A DNA stretch of 64,000 nt from Amycolatopsis sp. FDAARGOS 1241 (GCF_016889705.1 NZ_CP069526.1:4898001-4962000), one strand, 5' to 3'; positions 26,603-36,299 are shown, counted from the stretch's first letter. Program-made: numbers and translations. Notes: generated from the letters alone by a model not told the origin.

Positions 26603-28198
26603 ATGATCATGAGGTTGCCGGACCTCGTTGCCAGGTCCGCCCAACGCGCCCCCGACGCGCCCGCCCTGACCGCGCGAACGACCACGATCTCCTACGCGGA
26701 CCTGCACGAGCGGACGGAGCGAGCGGCCACCGGCCTGCGCGATCTCGGGCTCGACGCTGGTGAGCGCGTCGCGGTCTTCCTCGACAAGAGGATCGAGACA
26801 GTCGTGGCACTGTTCGCCTGCTCGCGGGCCGGTGGCGTGTTCATCCCGGTGAACCCCGTGCTGCGAGCGAGGCAAGTGAGGCACATCCTGGATGACTGCG
26901 CCGTGCGGGTCCTGGTGACGTCCACGGATCGGCTGCGGGCCCTGCGCACCGAGCTCGCCGCCTGCAAGTCACTCGCCCACGTCCTCGTGCTGGGCGATTC
27001 GCCCGGCGACGACAAGGAAACCCCTTACCGCATACATGCCTGGGCAGAGGTCGCCGAGCGCGCAACCCAGGCGGTGTGTCCTCCCACGGGTGGCGTCGAC
27101 ACGGATGTGGCCGCGATCCTCTACACGTCGGGGAGCACCGGGGCCCCGAAGGGCGTCGTGCTGTCGCACCGCAACCTGGTCGTCGGCGCGGAGAGCGTCA
27201 GCACCTACCTGAACAACACGGCGGAAGACCGGATCCTGGCGGTTCTCCCGCTGAGCTTCGACGCCGGCCTGAGCCAGTTGACGACTGGCTTTTACGTAGG
27301 TGCCAACGTGGTGCTCGCCGACTACCTGCTACCGGGAGATGTCGTCCGGCTGTGCGCGGAGCACCGCATCAGCGGGCTGGTCGGCGTACCGCCTTTGTGG
27401 ATCCAGCTCGCGGCCCAGACGTGGCCGGCCGAGGCCGTAGCCGGGATGCGCTACTTCGCGAACACCGGAGGGCGCCTGCCGCGCGTCACCCTGCAACAAC
27501 TGCGAACGATCTTCCCGGCCGCGGCGCCGTACCTGATGTACGGCCTCACAGAGGCGTTCCGCTCCACCTACCTCGATCCGACGGAGGTCGACCGGCGACC
27601 GGATTCGATCGGCCAGGCGATCCCGAACGCCGAGATCCTCGTAGTCCGGGAGGACGGCGGCCTGTGTGGTCCGGGTGAGCCGGGTGAACTGGTGCACCGA
27701 GGTCCGCTCGTCACCTTGGGCTATTGGAATGACGCGCAGCGAACGGCCGAGCGGTTCCGGCCGCCGCCGAACCGTCCGGTCGAGCTGTGTACGCCTGAGC
27801 TGGCGGTCTGGTCCGGCGACGTCGTCGTCCGCGACGAGGAGGGGTTCCTGTACTTCGTCGGACGGCGAGACGACATGATCAAGACATCGGGGTATCGGGT
27901 CAGCCCCCAAGAGATCGAAGAAGTGGCCTACGAGACTGGACTGGTCCACGATGCCGTAGCGGTCGGTCTCGAGGACGAGACACTCGGCCACCGGGTTGTC
28001 CTCGTCGTGACCCCCCGCGAGCCCGCCGGGTTCGATCCGGCCGCGGTGACCGCGCGCCTGCGGCAGGAACTGCCCGGCTACATGGTGCCCGCCGAGGTGA
28101 TGGTGCGCAGCGCCCTGCCCCAATCGCCGAACGGCAAGTTCGACCGGGCAATCCTTCGCCGTGAGCTCGCCGCCGCCCGCCGTCAGGAGCCCACATGA
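26603..28198 (+). CDS. AMP-forming ligase of the exosortase-A-associated type (free adenylation enzyme)
   Basis: This 531-residue ANL-superfamily enzyme has motif A3 LYTSGSTGAPKGVVLSHRNL, LPLSFDAGLSQLTTGFYVGA (the conserved family segment, with Asp in the A4 region), A5 YLMYGLTEAF, A7 YFVGRRDDMIKTSGYRVSP and the catalytic Lys region NGKFDR. The overall pattern, including RIETVVALFACSRAGGVFIP and NPVLRARQVRHILDDCAVRV, matches the ligases paired with a small carrier protein and a PLP decarboxylase in exosortase-A loci. There is no fused carrier, so it should load the stand-alone carrier (28490) and/or the tri-carrier Pls-like protein. The ATG at 26603 follows AGAAAGGAAT; an ATG at 26609 is an alternative. 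Confidence 0.88.
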   Translation: MIMRLPDLVARSAQRAPDAPALTARTTTISYADLHERTERAATGLRDLGLDAGERVAVFLDKRIETVVALFACSRAGGVFIPVNPVLRARQVRHILDDCAVRVLVTSTDRLRALRTELAACKSLAHVLVLGDSPGDDKETPYRIHAWAEVAERATQAVCPPTGGVDTDVAAILYTSGSTGAPKGVVLSHRNLVVGAESVSTYLNNTAEDRILAVLPLSFDAGLSQLTTGFYVGANVVLADYLLPGDVVRLCAEHRISGLVGVPPLWIQLAAQTWPAEAVAGMRYFANTGGRLPRVTLQQLRTIFPAAAPYLMYGLTEAFRSTYLDPTEVDRRPDSIGQAIPNAEILVVREDGGLCGPGEPGELVHRGPLVTLGYWNDAQRTAERFRPPPNRPVELCTPELAVWSGDVVVRDEEGFLYFVGRRDDMIKTSGYRVSPQEIEEVAYETGLVHDAVAVGLEDETLGHRVVLVVTPREPAGFDPAAVTARLRQELPGYMVPAEVMVRSALPQSPNGKFDRAILRRELAAARRQEPT

Positions 28199-28450
28199 CC
28201 GCAGTCACCCACGCGCGCCCAACGCCGACGGCATGCTCCACAGTGGCAGCCACCCGCTCGAGTTGCTCGCTGAGCGCGCCGGTGCCATCGGGTGCTTGCA
28301 TCGACTGGACCCGCTCGCACTTGATGTCTGATCTCCCGCGTGCCGAGATCGGCGACCTCATGGCGGTCTTTCCGGCCGGCGCCTACCGAATTACGCCATT
28401 CCCACAGCGTTCCTCGGCCATCCGACATCGAGGGAACCGTTGGCAGCTCG
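28195..28450 (+). pseudogene. Deletion scar of a PLP-dependent (fold III) decarboxylase
   Basis: An ATG at 28195 overlaps the ligase stop. Just downstream, in another frame, DGMLHSGSHPLELLAERAG matches the N-terminus of exosortase-A-associated fold-III decarboxylases (family pattern: L..GG.PL..LA.R.G). From about 28325 the sequence SDLPRAEIGDLMAVFPAGAY matches the extreme C-terminus of the same family (LPR.EVGDLVAV..SGAYG). The roughly 330 residues between, including the PLP Lys and the dimer active-site Cys, are gone. The gene is therefore an internally deleted relic at the place it occupies in intact ligase-decarboxylase-carrier trios. Confidence 0.6.
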
Positions 28451-28489
28451 CAGGCCGCCGGGCCTGTACGACCGATGAGGAGAATCCGC

Positions 28490-28789
28490 ATGCCTCGCTC
28501 GCCAGAGATCTCGCACGCGATTTTCGAGGATGTCAAGGCCGTCGTGGTGGTCACCCTGGACCTCGAAGACCAGGCCGATGACCTCGGGCCGGAGACGGGC
28601 CTCTACGGCAATCTTCCTGAGCTCGATTCGCTCACCGTCGTCAAGCTCATCGTCGCCTTGAAGAAACGGTTCGCGATCGAGATCGAGCTCGACGAGATCG
28701 GCGGCGACATCTTCGACACACTCGGGCGGCTCGCGGCCTTTGTGGAGTCCAAAGTGTACATTGAGCCGCTCGGCGGAGTCAGCCACTAG
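28490..28789 (+). CDS. Stand-alone acyl/aminoacyl carrier protein
   Basis: This 99-residue carrier protein has the phosphopantetheine Ser in NLPELDSLTVVKLIVALKK (LDSL), the acidic helix II-III segment FAIEIELDEIGGDIFDTLGR and the ending LAAFVESK. It resembles the carrier partnered with exosortase-A-type ligases rather than fatty-acid ACP. The ATG at 28490 follows GATGAGGAGAATCC. It is the last intact gene of the cluster and the probable loading partner of the upstream ligase. Confidence 0.88.
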   Translation: MPRSPEISHAIFEDVKAVVVVTLDLEDQADDLGPETGLYGNLPELDSLTVVKLIVALKKRFAIEIELDEIGGDIFDTLGRLAAFVESKVYIEPLGGVSH

Positions 28790-28867
28790 AGACGCGCCCG
28801 GGCCTGACGTCCACCGACCCGCCTCTCGCGGCGGTTCATCGAGCCTTGGTCGAGAAGGGGAGAAGGC

Positions 28868-29540
28868 ATGCCCACCAAGACCGTCGAGACCGTCCAGAAG
28901 CTAGAGGAGTCCCGGACGGTGAGACTGCCGGCCTGGCTCCCCGAGTTCCGCGCAGCCGACGTGCGGCTGCTACCGCGGTCCCGAAGCAGGCGCGCCACGA
29001 GGTGAGCACGGCGCTGGACCCCGCCCATTCAGATCTGCCGCCGCCGCGGCAGATCATTTACTTCGCGGCGTGGGGCTGACCGCGGTGGAGCTGATCGAGC
29101 GACCGGTGGCCGTCGCGATCGGCGTGGGACGGCGGTGGCCGGGCGCTGCGGTGAGGCCTGGCCCGCAAGCCAGAAGAGCGGAGCGCGCCGGAGAAACCGG
29201 CCGCAAAGCAGCACGCGCCCGGTCTGGGTTGAGCTTGCCGGCCGGCCCGAGACCGCCGGAGCACGCCGCCCGACCAAGCGCGCCGCAGAGAGACCGGTCG
29301 ACGGTATCCGGGCAGCCCGAGGTAGCGGGGCGCACCGCCTGCCGGCCGAGCGCACCCCAACACAGCCACCTCAGGTGCCGAAGCCCGAGGTCGCGGCCAA
29401 GCACGAACCCGCGCCCGTGGACCGGGAAGCGCCGGCGAAGCCGGAACCTCGCCTGTGCAACGAGAATCGCCGGCGGAGCCCACACCGGCGACGTTGCAGC
29501 CGGCGGCACCGACCACTCAACGCAGGACCGTGTGAGTCAA
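28868..29540 (+). pseudogene. Frameshifted hypothetical gene with a Pro/Lys/Glu-rich tail
   Basis: It starts at an ATG (28868) behind AAGGGGAGAAGG with MPTKTVETVQKLEESRTVRL. It then changes frame to QIIYFAAWG, again to GLTAVELIERPVAVAIGVG (a possible membrane helix) and again to PPQVPKPEVAAKHEPAPVD. The parts fit one small protein with a conserved N-terminus, one TM helix and a disordered PKPE tail, broken by at least three frameshifts. No family name is assigned. Confidence 0.45.
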
Positions 29541-29654
29541 AATAGTGGCCAAGACGCCAACTCGCGCACCTGCCTCGAGTGCGGTGCCACGCATGGACCT
29601 CGTCCAGATTGATCCGCCAGAGTCAGCCGCCGATGCGATGGACCGGGGACCGGT

Positions 29655-29996
29655 TCAGTCGCGCCGGTGCCGTCCGGTGCGGAAGAGCTGCCGCGGCGGA
29701 TGGACGGGCCGGCCCTCGGCCAGATGCCGGGGCACGCCGGGATCGGTCAGCTCGCCGATGAGATCGGCGACCGCCACGTATCGGGTCGTTGTGGGCTCAG
29801 GCGACCCGGCGTCCACGAGCGGAACCCAAGCGCGCTCCGGATCTGCGGCGTCCACGCAGGACCCCGCGACCACGCCAGTGCGGACCACCACCCCGTCGCC
29901 GTCTGCCTCCCGTTCGAGGTACGCCAGGTGCCGTCCCACCGGGTAGTCCACCACTCTCACCTTGACCGCGGCTCGCAGTTCGACGTCGTCGGCCAT
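29655..29996 (-). CDS. Hypothetical protein (113 aa)
   Basis: The ATG at 29996 follows GGAGGGGCGGCG on the minus strand. The product begins MADDVELRAAVKVRVVDYPV, continues with the small beta-rich core GRHLAYLEREADGDGVVVRT, YVAVADLIGELTDPG, and ends basic. It is similar in order and motif (RxLxxxER...TGxxAG...WVPL...A.DL) to the broken frame at 30282-30629, so the two are probably ancient paralogues. Function is unknown. Confidence 0.6.
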   Translation of the reverse strand: MADDVELRAAVKVRVVDYPVGRHLAYLEREADGDGVVVRTGVVAGSCVDAADPERAWVPLVDAGSPEPTTTRYVAVADLIGELTDPGVPRHLAEGRPVHPPRQLFRTGRHRRD

Positions 29997-30281
29997 CGCC
30001 GCCCCTCCTGATGAACTCCGGGAGAACGACCGCCGGGTCCGGGGCGGCACAAGACTCGGCAGGCGACTCTACCGGGAAACCTGACGAAAACACCCGGATT
30101 CCCCCGAACAGCGGACAGACCATCGTCCGAAGTAGAGGGTGCGCGACACCGGAATCCCTAGCCGGCGGGCCAGGCCTCCGGCGGATCGCCGAACGCCCCG
30201 GCGCCGAAACCGGCGAATCCACTGTGGCAGGCCGATCGCACGACAGGGCCACCCGGATTCGCCTCATCGCGGGTTCGGGCG

Positions 30282-30629
30282 TCAGCCACCGGGTGGTGCG
30301 GCATAGAGGATGTCGGTGGCGCGGACCAGGTTCACGGGTGCGTCCGGCGCCGTGTCACGTTGCCGGACCGGTACCCAGGTGGTGCTGGTGTGCTCGTCGC
30401 GCAGGCTGCGGCCCGCGATCGTGCCGGTGCGCTCCTGCCACTCTGGAAATGCTCCCGCCCGGCGCCCACCGGCCGGCCCGCGAACGCGACAGAGGTAGCG
30501 CACCTGCCACCCCGGTGGATAACCACCGGCGTGACGGGTGGGCCACTCGGCCTTCGTGCTGTGGCTGTCCGGGCCTCGACGAGCCCGATCGTGTACCGGC
30601 TGATCGTGCGGACCATCGTCCATCGCCAC
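30282..30629 (-). pseudogene. Broken paralogue of the 29655-29996 gene
   Basis: The segment VRYLCRVRGPAGGRRAGAFP, with RTGTIAGRSLRDEHTSTTWV and NLVRATDILYA, parallels the core of the neighbouring hypothetical protein. The matching N-terminal piece (GPPVTPVVIHRGG) lies in another frame near 30530. It therefore looks frameshifted. No function is known. Confidence 0.4.
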
Positions 30630-30639
30630 GAATCGTCAC

Positions 30640-31333
30640 CCCGATCGCATGCGGGATTCACCGAACGACCGCCGCGGTCCAGGGCGGAAGTGAACAGCGT
30701 ACACTCGCTCGCGGCCCGCGGTCGTTCCTCCGCTCGGGTGTTCTCAGGCACCAATGGGCTCGATTCCATGACGAACGGAACCCGCTTCGCGTCCTCGCCG
30801 ACGGCCGACCGGTGACATCCGTCCCCTTCCCAGACGGCACCACGGGTGAGGCGTTCTCAGCGACGAACCTCGCCGCGGCGCACCCGGCTGGGTCCGCACC
30901 GCCAGGTTGCCGAGCCGCAGGTCCCGCGGCTGCGACCCGGGCACGATCACCTACTCGCTGATCGAAGACCGGCCCAGCCTGGTCTGGGCTGCCAACCTCG
31001 AGCTGCGCGTCCGTCGCTGGACCGTCGGTCCCGGACTGAGCTGGCCCATAACTGCAGGCTCAAGTTCGCCCATGGCCTGCGGCTCCGGTACCGAATTCGG
31101 TGGCAAACGCCCGCGCACCGCCGCGGGGAGCTGTGGAACGGTCCGCGATCTCGTCGCGGGTACATCGGACGAGAGGGGGCCGGGCAACCGCCGATCCAGC
31201 CGCACCTGTCGAGCGAATGCGTCGCAGGCACCTGGAGAAGCCGTGGGGCCGACTTCCGGGCGGCGACGAGCTGCCGGCCTCGGTTCGCGCGTACGGCAGC
31301 CCGCACCGGCCCGCCCTGGGGTGCCTCCGCACC
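30640..31333. other. Decayed stretch, no gene assigned
   Basis: Many overlapping open frames occur on both strands without a start, ribosome binding site or motif I can defend. The coding signal changes frame repeatedly, consistent with old pseudogenes. Confidence 0.35.
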
Positions 31334-31490
31334 TCAGGCCTTACCGAGCGCACCACCACCGGGCAGTTCGCGTGGTGCGGCAGATCCCGGCTCGTGGACC
31401 CGAGCACCAGCCCGGCGAAACCACGGCGGCCGCGGCGCCGACGACGAGCAGCTGCGCGCTGTGGCCCAACGCGAGCAGGCCGGTGGCGGC
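31334..31490 (-). pseudogene. C-terminal fragment of a universal stress protein
   Basis: On the minus strand, across one frameshift, the sequence reads AQLLVVGAAARGG and then GLVLGSTSRDLPHHANCPVV. This is the USP C-terminal ATP-binding signature (G-x2-G-x9-G-S, here with hydrophobic ..CPVVVV). The N-terminal half is missing, and the upstream sequence belongs to a SulP relic. Confidence 0.55.
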
Positions 31491-31504
31491 TTGTCGTGTT
31501 TCGA

Positions 31505-32600
31505 CTTGGCTTCGACGTGGACGTCGGGGTGCATGCCCGTCAGGCCCGGCACGCTGCCGAGGACACCGCCGTGCAGCGGGGCGATCCGTCGCAGGATGTC
31601 CAAGGTGGACAGTCCGCCTGCGACGAGCACGCCACAGATCACGCGCAGACCGCAGTGGTCAGCAGAGCGAGCAGGAGCTCGCTGCGCCGGAACCGGCGGA
31701 ACTCGGGGACATCGACGAGCTACGTGGCCGCGAAGACCACGAGAGCGCCGAGGGCCGCCTTCGGGAACTCCGCCAGCAGTGGCCGTGCGAACAGGACGAT
31801 GACCACCGCTGTGCCCAAGGCGAACGATGAGTACAGCCGAGTTCGCCTGCCCGCAGCCGAGCCGAGCGCGTTCCGGCTGCCGCTGCTGCTAACGGCGAAG
31901 CCCTGCAGGAGCCCGGAGGACACGGTTAGGGGGCGACCGCACGCAGTTCCTGGTCCGCGTCGATCTCTTCGCCTCCCCCGGGCGCGAACGCGCGCGGTGA
32001 GGACGTTGTCCGACAACGCGACGATAGCGATGCCGAGTGCCGGGGGAACCAACTGCCCGACCTCAACGGGGACCCCCGGCAACGCTGGTGGCAGCCCGGC
32101 GGGCACCGCTCCCACCACCCCGATGCCCTGCAACCCGGCCGCCGCAACGACCCGGTGGCCCCCACCATCGCCCCAACGGTCCCGGCAGCCACGGCGCGAT
32201 CCGTTGCAGCACGAACGGCACGACCAAGCCACCGCCGGCCAGTGCACGAGTCCGAGGTGGCTGACGAACGACTCGAGTTCGCCGGCGAACCCATCGCCGC
32301 GTACGGGAGACCGGTGACGTTGCCGAGCTGACCCACGACCATGAGCACGGCGATCCCGCCGTGCAGCCGGTGAGGACCAGGCTCGACAGCGGCTCGGCGA
32401 GCAGCACTCCCCACCGCGCGGGCGAGGCCACCTGCAAAGCACCGCGAGCGGGGCGGCCAGCATCGCGTAGCAGGCTGGATCGCCGGCGACGAACAGCGCG
32501 AGCACCGCGGTCATCGGCGCGATCGTCGACTCCGGCCCGACCGACGACCGGCTCGACGAACCGAAAACGGCGTACCCGGCCGGGCCGATCGCCGCCCGCA
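31505..32600 (-). pseudogene. Decayed SulP-family anion transporter gene
   Basis: Pieces in several minus-strand frames follow SulP order. They are an N-terminal segment (AIGPAGYAVFGSSSRSSVGP, then ESTIAPMTAVLALFVAG), middle fragments such as ALGIAIVALSDNVL and RLYSSFALGTAVVIVLFARP, and the linker to the STAS domain (LDILRRIAPLHGGVLGSVPG). The STAS domain itself is lost, and the sequence runs into the USP fragment. At least four frame changes are needed. Confidence 0.6.
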
Positions 32601-32635
32601 GGCCGGTCGCCGGGGCAGGGGGTCCACTTCTGCGC

Positions 32636-32755
32636 AGGCCATCACCTTCGGCACGGCCGGCCCGGCCGTCACCATCGCAGCGGACGACGACGTGGTGCGG
32701 GCCGCGCAGCTGATGGAGTCCCACCACGTGCACCGCCTACCGGTCGTGAGGGACC
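32636..32755 (+). pseudogene. CBS-domain fragment
   Basis: About 40 codons read AVTIAADDDVVRAAQLMESH followed by HVHRLPVVRD, a good match to the second half of a CBS domain (helix AA..M....V..LPVVD). Both ends are missing. Confidence 0.5.
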
Positions 32756-32759
32756 CATG

Positions 32760-33200
32760 TCATTGTATTCATCATGCATGACGGCGCCAAGTCCACAAAG
32801 GAACGGATGGCTTCGTGACTCGGGTTCCAGGTCGTCCCACCTAGTTCGCCGGGTTGACCACGCGCGCCACCGCCGGCAACTCCCACCACCGAGCCACGAC
32901 GTCCACCGTGTCACCTTCGGACTCGCACAGCTCTCGCTCGATGAGCACGCCGCGCGTGGCCGACCCGGATTTCGGCGGAAGAGGAGTCTGCACCGATTCG
33001 AGTTCCGGTCATGACACCACCATCGCCCGGCGCACATCCAGACGGCCGGAGAACAACGGGTCCGGCGCGGGAAGCAGGATGTCGCAGCGCCGCAACGTCC
33101 GGCCGGCGTTCCGGCGCGTCCGTTCGCCCTGACGACGAAGCCGGTTCGGCTCTCATCACGCGGCGGCGTCCGGCGAAGGCTGGGACGGAGGGCGGCACAA
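32760..33200. other. Remnant-rich gap
   Basis: A minus-strand frame (about 32838-32990) reads GVLIERELCESEGDTVDVVA, RWWELPAVARVVNPAN with good codon bias but no start, and probably belongs to a broken gene. Nothing else is supportable. Confidence 0.3.
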
Positions 33201-33210
33201 GGAGGTCGTG

Positions 33211-33759
33211 ATGGAGCTGGTCCGCATCCGGCCCGTCCTCGTTCTGCCGGCCCTGCGCGTACTGGGTCTCCTGGACACCGCCGGCGTCGCGGAGTTCGGC
33301 GCCGCGGCCGGGCGGTGGCGGCCACTCCCGGTCATCGGGCTGGGACTCACGGCGATGTGGTCGCAGCGACGGTCTCCTTCGGCCAGGTCACCCTCCTCGG
33401 GCTCGTGCTGCTCGCACGGCAGCTGCTTGGACCCCACAAGACGTTGTCCTGGCCTGCGCAGCTGCTCGTCGCGGGCGTGGTGGTCCTCGCCGGCCCTGTG
33501 ACCACACCGAACCCAGCCGCAGCCGCGCATCGAATCCCTCGCTCTGCTCGGCGGGGCCAAGACCGGAGACCGCTCCGAACACTGCGCCCACGCCGTCGTC
33601 TCCGCCGGCCCCGGCGACTAGACCCCCGACCTGCGCGGCGTCGAGGTGCTGGTGCCCGAAGACCGGCGCGTCCAGGTCGGCGGACTGCCGATCATGAGCG
33701 AAATTCCCGGCCCGGCGGGACGGCAAGCCGCGGGTTGGACGTTTCCGAATCCCCGGTGA
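33211..33759 (+). pseudogene. LiaF-like membrane protein gene with frameshifts and an in-frame stop
   Basis: The start has a strong ribosome binding site (AAGGAGGTCGTG ATG). MELVRIRPVLVLPALRVLGL is followed by a frameshift near 33350 into TVSFGQVTLLGLVLLARQLL and LLVAGVVVLAGPV (TM helices). The sequence then returns to the first frame with SLALLGGAKTGDR, an in-frame TAG (33619-33621) and DLRGVEVLVPEDRRVQVGGL. The hydrophobic N-terminus plus the beta-repeat V.VLVP....V...GLP is typical of LiaF/DUF2154-like proteins. The gene is inactivated. Confidence 0.5.
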
Positions 33760-34024
33760 CCGAGCGCGATCGCGGTACGCAGCAAAGCGATCCAGGAGTG
33801 TTGCTCTGAAAGTTCGCGGCGGATGCGAGTAGCGATGTTCCGAACGGGAGGTTCACGACTGCGCGGCTCCGGGCGGTGGGCTTCCGCGCGAAGTCGCGAT
33901 GAACCGGCCGAACTCCCTCACGATCAGCGATCGTGGGCTGACCTGGAAGACAACTGCGCGGCGCGGTCGCCGGAATTGTCGGGGCCGGAACCTACCATGG
34001 CGGCACATCCGAGGGAGGTGTGCG

Positions 34025-34822
34025 ATGCGGGACGCGGTGCTCGAAGCAGCGAGGTTCCTCGCGGCCGGACGCATGCGGCGGCTCACGCTCGAGGACGTGG
34101 CCGACCACGTCCGGTACAGCCCGTTTCACCTGGCGCGCGCGTTCGAGCGGCAGGTCGGCCTGCCGCCGGGCAAGTTCCTCGCCGCGCAACGGTTCCAGCT
34201 CGCCAAGGAGCTGCTACTGGACACCGGCGAAAAGGTCGTCGACATCTGCCACGAGGTCGGGTTCTCCGCGCCCGGCACGTTCACGACGCGGTTCACCGCG
34301 GCGGTCGGGGTGAGCCCGCACCGGTTCCGGCGGCTGCCCGACCTGCTCGCCGACTACCCACCGGCCCCGGTCCGGGTGCCCGGTCCGGACTGCGCGGGCG
34401 GAGCGGTCACCGGCCGCGCGCTGCTGAGCCCGGCCGCGCTCGCCGCACTGGACGGTGGCCCCGCGGTCTACGTCGGGCTGTTCGCCAAATCGGCGGCGCG
34501 CGGTCTCCCGGTCAGCGGCGCGCTTCTCGGGCCTGACCTGGAGTTCGCGCTCACCGACGTGCCGGCCGGCACTTACCGGCTGCTCGCGTGCGCCCTGCCG
34601 GCGGCCGCCGATCCGCGCGGGCAGCTCGCGCCGAGCGTGCAGGCGGTCGGCTCGGCTCCGCGGCCGGTGCGGATCCGGCCTGGCCCGGTGCCGCTGCGCC
34701 AGGACGTCCAGCTGGACCTTGCACCGTCGTGGTCGCCTCCGGTGCTGGTCGCACTGCCTCCGTTGGCCTCGGCAGGAGCGCAAGAATGGAGAAGCGGCTC
34801 CCGTCCCGCACGGATACGTTGA
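34025..34822 (+). CDS. AraC family transcriptional regulator
   Basis: This 265-residue regulator has the double helix-turn-helix at the N-terminus: [20 protein letters not shown] (first HTH) and [20 protein letters not shown] followed by [20 protein letters not shown] (second, with the AraC signature). The C-terminal 140 residues ([20 protein letters not shown] onward) form a small beta domain that may bind an effector. The ATG at 34025 follows GAGGGAGGTGTGCG. It lies 31 bp before the Asp-box propeller gene in the same direction, so it may head that operon. Confidence 0.88.
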   Translation: MRDAVLEAARFLAAGRMRRLTLEDVADHVRYSPFHLARAFERQVGLPPGKFLAAQRFQLAKELLLDTGEKVVDICHEVGFSAPGTFTTRFTAAVGVSPHRFRRLPDLLADYPPAPVRVPGPDCAGGAVTGRALLSPAALAALDGGPAVYVGLFAKSAARGLPVSGALLGPDLEFALTDVPAGTYRLLACALPAAADPRGQLAPSVQAVGSAPRPVRIRPGPVPLRQDVQLDLAPSWSPPVLVALPPLASAGAQEWRSGSRPARIR

Positions 34823-34853
34823 GCGGGTCAGGGGACGTCGGCAGGGAGCAGGC

Positions 34854-35969
34854 ATGCCTGGAGTTCGAGTACTGGTCGGCACACGCAAGGGCGCATTCAT
34901 CCTCACCTCGGACGAGGACCGCACGCACTGGGAGGTGGACGGCCCGCACTTCGGCGGATGGGAGGTCTACCACGTCGCGGGTTCGCCCGCGGACCCCGAC
35001 CGGCTGTACGCGTCGCAGTCCACGTCGTGGTTCGGGCAGCTGATGCAGCGCTCCGACGACGGCGGCAAGACCTGGCACCAGGTCGACCACGACTTCGCCT
35101 ACGAGGGCGGTGCCGGCGAGCACCTCTGGTACGACGGCACGCCCAAGCCGTGGGAGTTCACCCGGATCTGGCACCTGGAACCTTCGCTCACCGATCCGGA
35201 CACGGTGTACGCGGGAGCGCAAGACGCTGCCCTGTACCGCAGCACTGACGGCGGGAAGAGCTGGCGGGAGCTCACCGGGCTGCGCACGCACACGTCCGCA
35301 CCGGGCTGGCAGCCGGGCGCGGGCGGTTTGTGCCTGCACACGATCATCCTCGACCCGCGGAACTCGGAACGGATGTTCGCCGCGATCTCCGCGGCCGGCA
35401 CATTCCGCAGCGATGACAGCGGCGAAACCTGGCAGCCGATCAACCGCGGGCTGCACTCCGACGGCATCCCGGACCCGGACGCCGAGGTCGGGCATTGCGT
35501 GCACCGGATCGCACTGCACCCGTCGCGGCCGGACGTGCTGTTCATGCAGAAACACTGGGACGTGATGCGCTCGGACGACGCGGGCGAGCACTGGCGGGAG
35601 ATCAGCGGCAACCTGCCGAGCGACTTCGGGTTCCCGATCGCGGTGCACCCACACGAACCGGAAACGGTGTACGTGGTCCCGATCCACAGCGATTCCGAGC
35701 ACTACCCACCCGAGGGCAAGCTGCGCGTGTATCGCAGCCGCACCGGCGGTGACGAATGGGAGCCACTCACCAACGGCCTGCCGCAGCAGGACTGCTACGT
35801 GAACGTCCTGCGCGAGGCGATGGCTGTCGACTCCCTCGACGACGCAGGCATCTACTTCGGCACCACAGGCGGGCAGGTCTACGCGTCCCGCAACGCGGGC
35901 GAGAACTGGACCCCGATCGTGCGCGACCTGCCCGCGGTGTACTCGGTCGAGGTGCAGACCCTGCGATGA
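34854..35969 (+). CDS. Asp-box (BNR) repeat beta-propeller protein
   Basis: This 371-residue protein has repeated Asp-box motifs S-x-D-x-G-x-x-[48 protein letters not shown] and [12 protein letters not shown]. These are spaced as in WD40/YVTN/BNR sialidase-like propellers. There is no signal peptide and none of the Arg-triad context of true sialidases, so the role is probably binding or structural. The ATG at 34854 follows GCAGGGAGCAGGC. The stop overlaps the next gene (ATGA), tying it to the MoaD/ThiS-like protein. Confidence 0.85.
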   Translation: MPGVRVLVGTRKGAFILTSDEDRTHWEVDGPHFGGWEVYHVAGSPADPDRLYASQSTSWFGQLMQRSDDGGKTWHQVDHDFAYEGGAGEHLWYDGTPKPWEFTRIWHLEPSLTDPDTVYAGAQDAALYRSTDGGKSWRELTGLRTHTSAPGWQPGAGGLCLHTIILDPRNSERMFAAISAAGTFRSDDSGETWQPINRGLHSDGIPDPDAEVGHCVHRIALHPSRPDVLFMQKHWDVMRSDDAGEHWREISGNLPSDFGFPIAVHPHEPETVYVVPIHSDSEHYPPEGKLRVYRSRTGGDEWEPLTNGLPQQDCYVNVLREAMAVDSLDDAGIYFGTTGGQVYASRNAGENWTPIVRDLPAVYSVEVQTLR

Positions 35970-36271
35970 CGACCGTCGTCCGCGTCAAACTGCCCACGCA
36001 CCTGCGCCGCCTGGCGAAGGTCGAGGGCGAAATCCAGCTGCCGGTCGACGACCCGCCGACGCGCGAGACCCTGCTGGACGCGTTGGAACGCGCCTACCCC
36101 CAACTGCGCGGCACCGTCCGCGACACGACCACCGGCAAGCGCCGCGCGTTCGTCCGGTTCTTCGCCTGCGAGGAAGACCTGTCCAACACTGCCCCGGACA
36201 CCGAACTGCCCGCGCCGGTGCAGTCAGGAGCCGAACCGTTCCTGATCATCGGTGCCATGGCGGGCGGCTGA
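35966..36271 (+). CDS. MoaD/ThiS family (ubiquitin-like sulfur carrier) protein
   Basis: This 101-residue beta-grasp protein has [20 protein letters not shown], then [18 protein letters not shown], and a C-terminal end AMAGG. The free Gly-Gly terminus is what E1-like enzymes adenylate or thiocarboxylate in sulfur carriers. It is translationally coupled to the Asp-box propeller. No moeB/thiF or sulfurtransferase gene is nearby, so the activating enzyme must be elsewhere. A molybdopterin role is not supported by context. Confidence 0.85.
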   Translation: MTTVVRVKLPTHLRRLAKVEGEIQLPVDDPPTRETLLDALERAYPQLRGTVRDTTTGKRRAFVRFFACEEDLSNTAPDTELPAPVQSGAEPFLIIGAMAGG

Positions 36272-36299
36272 CCACGAACCACCACGACGGGGAGAGTCT

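Noticed and set aside
34854..35969. True sialidase
   Set aside because: Asp-boxes alone do not make a sialidase; the Arg triad context and a signal peptide are absent.
35966..36271. Molybdopterin synthase small subunit
   Set aside because: No moaE/moeB or other cofactor genes nearby, so only the fold is claimed.
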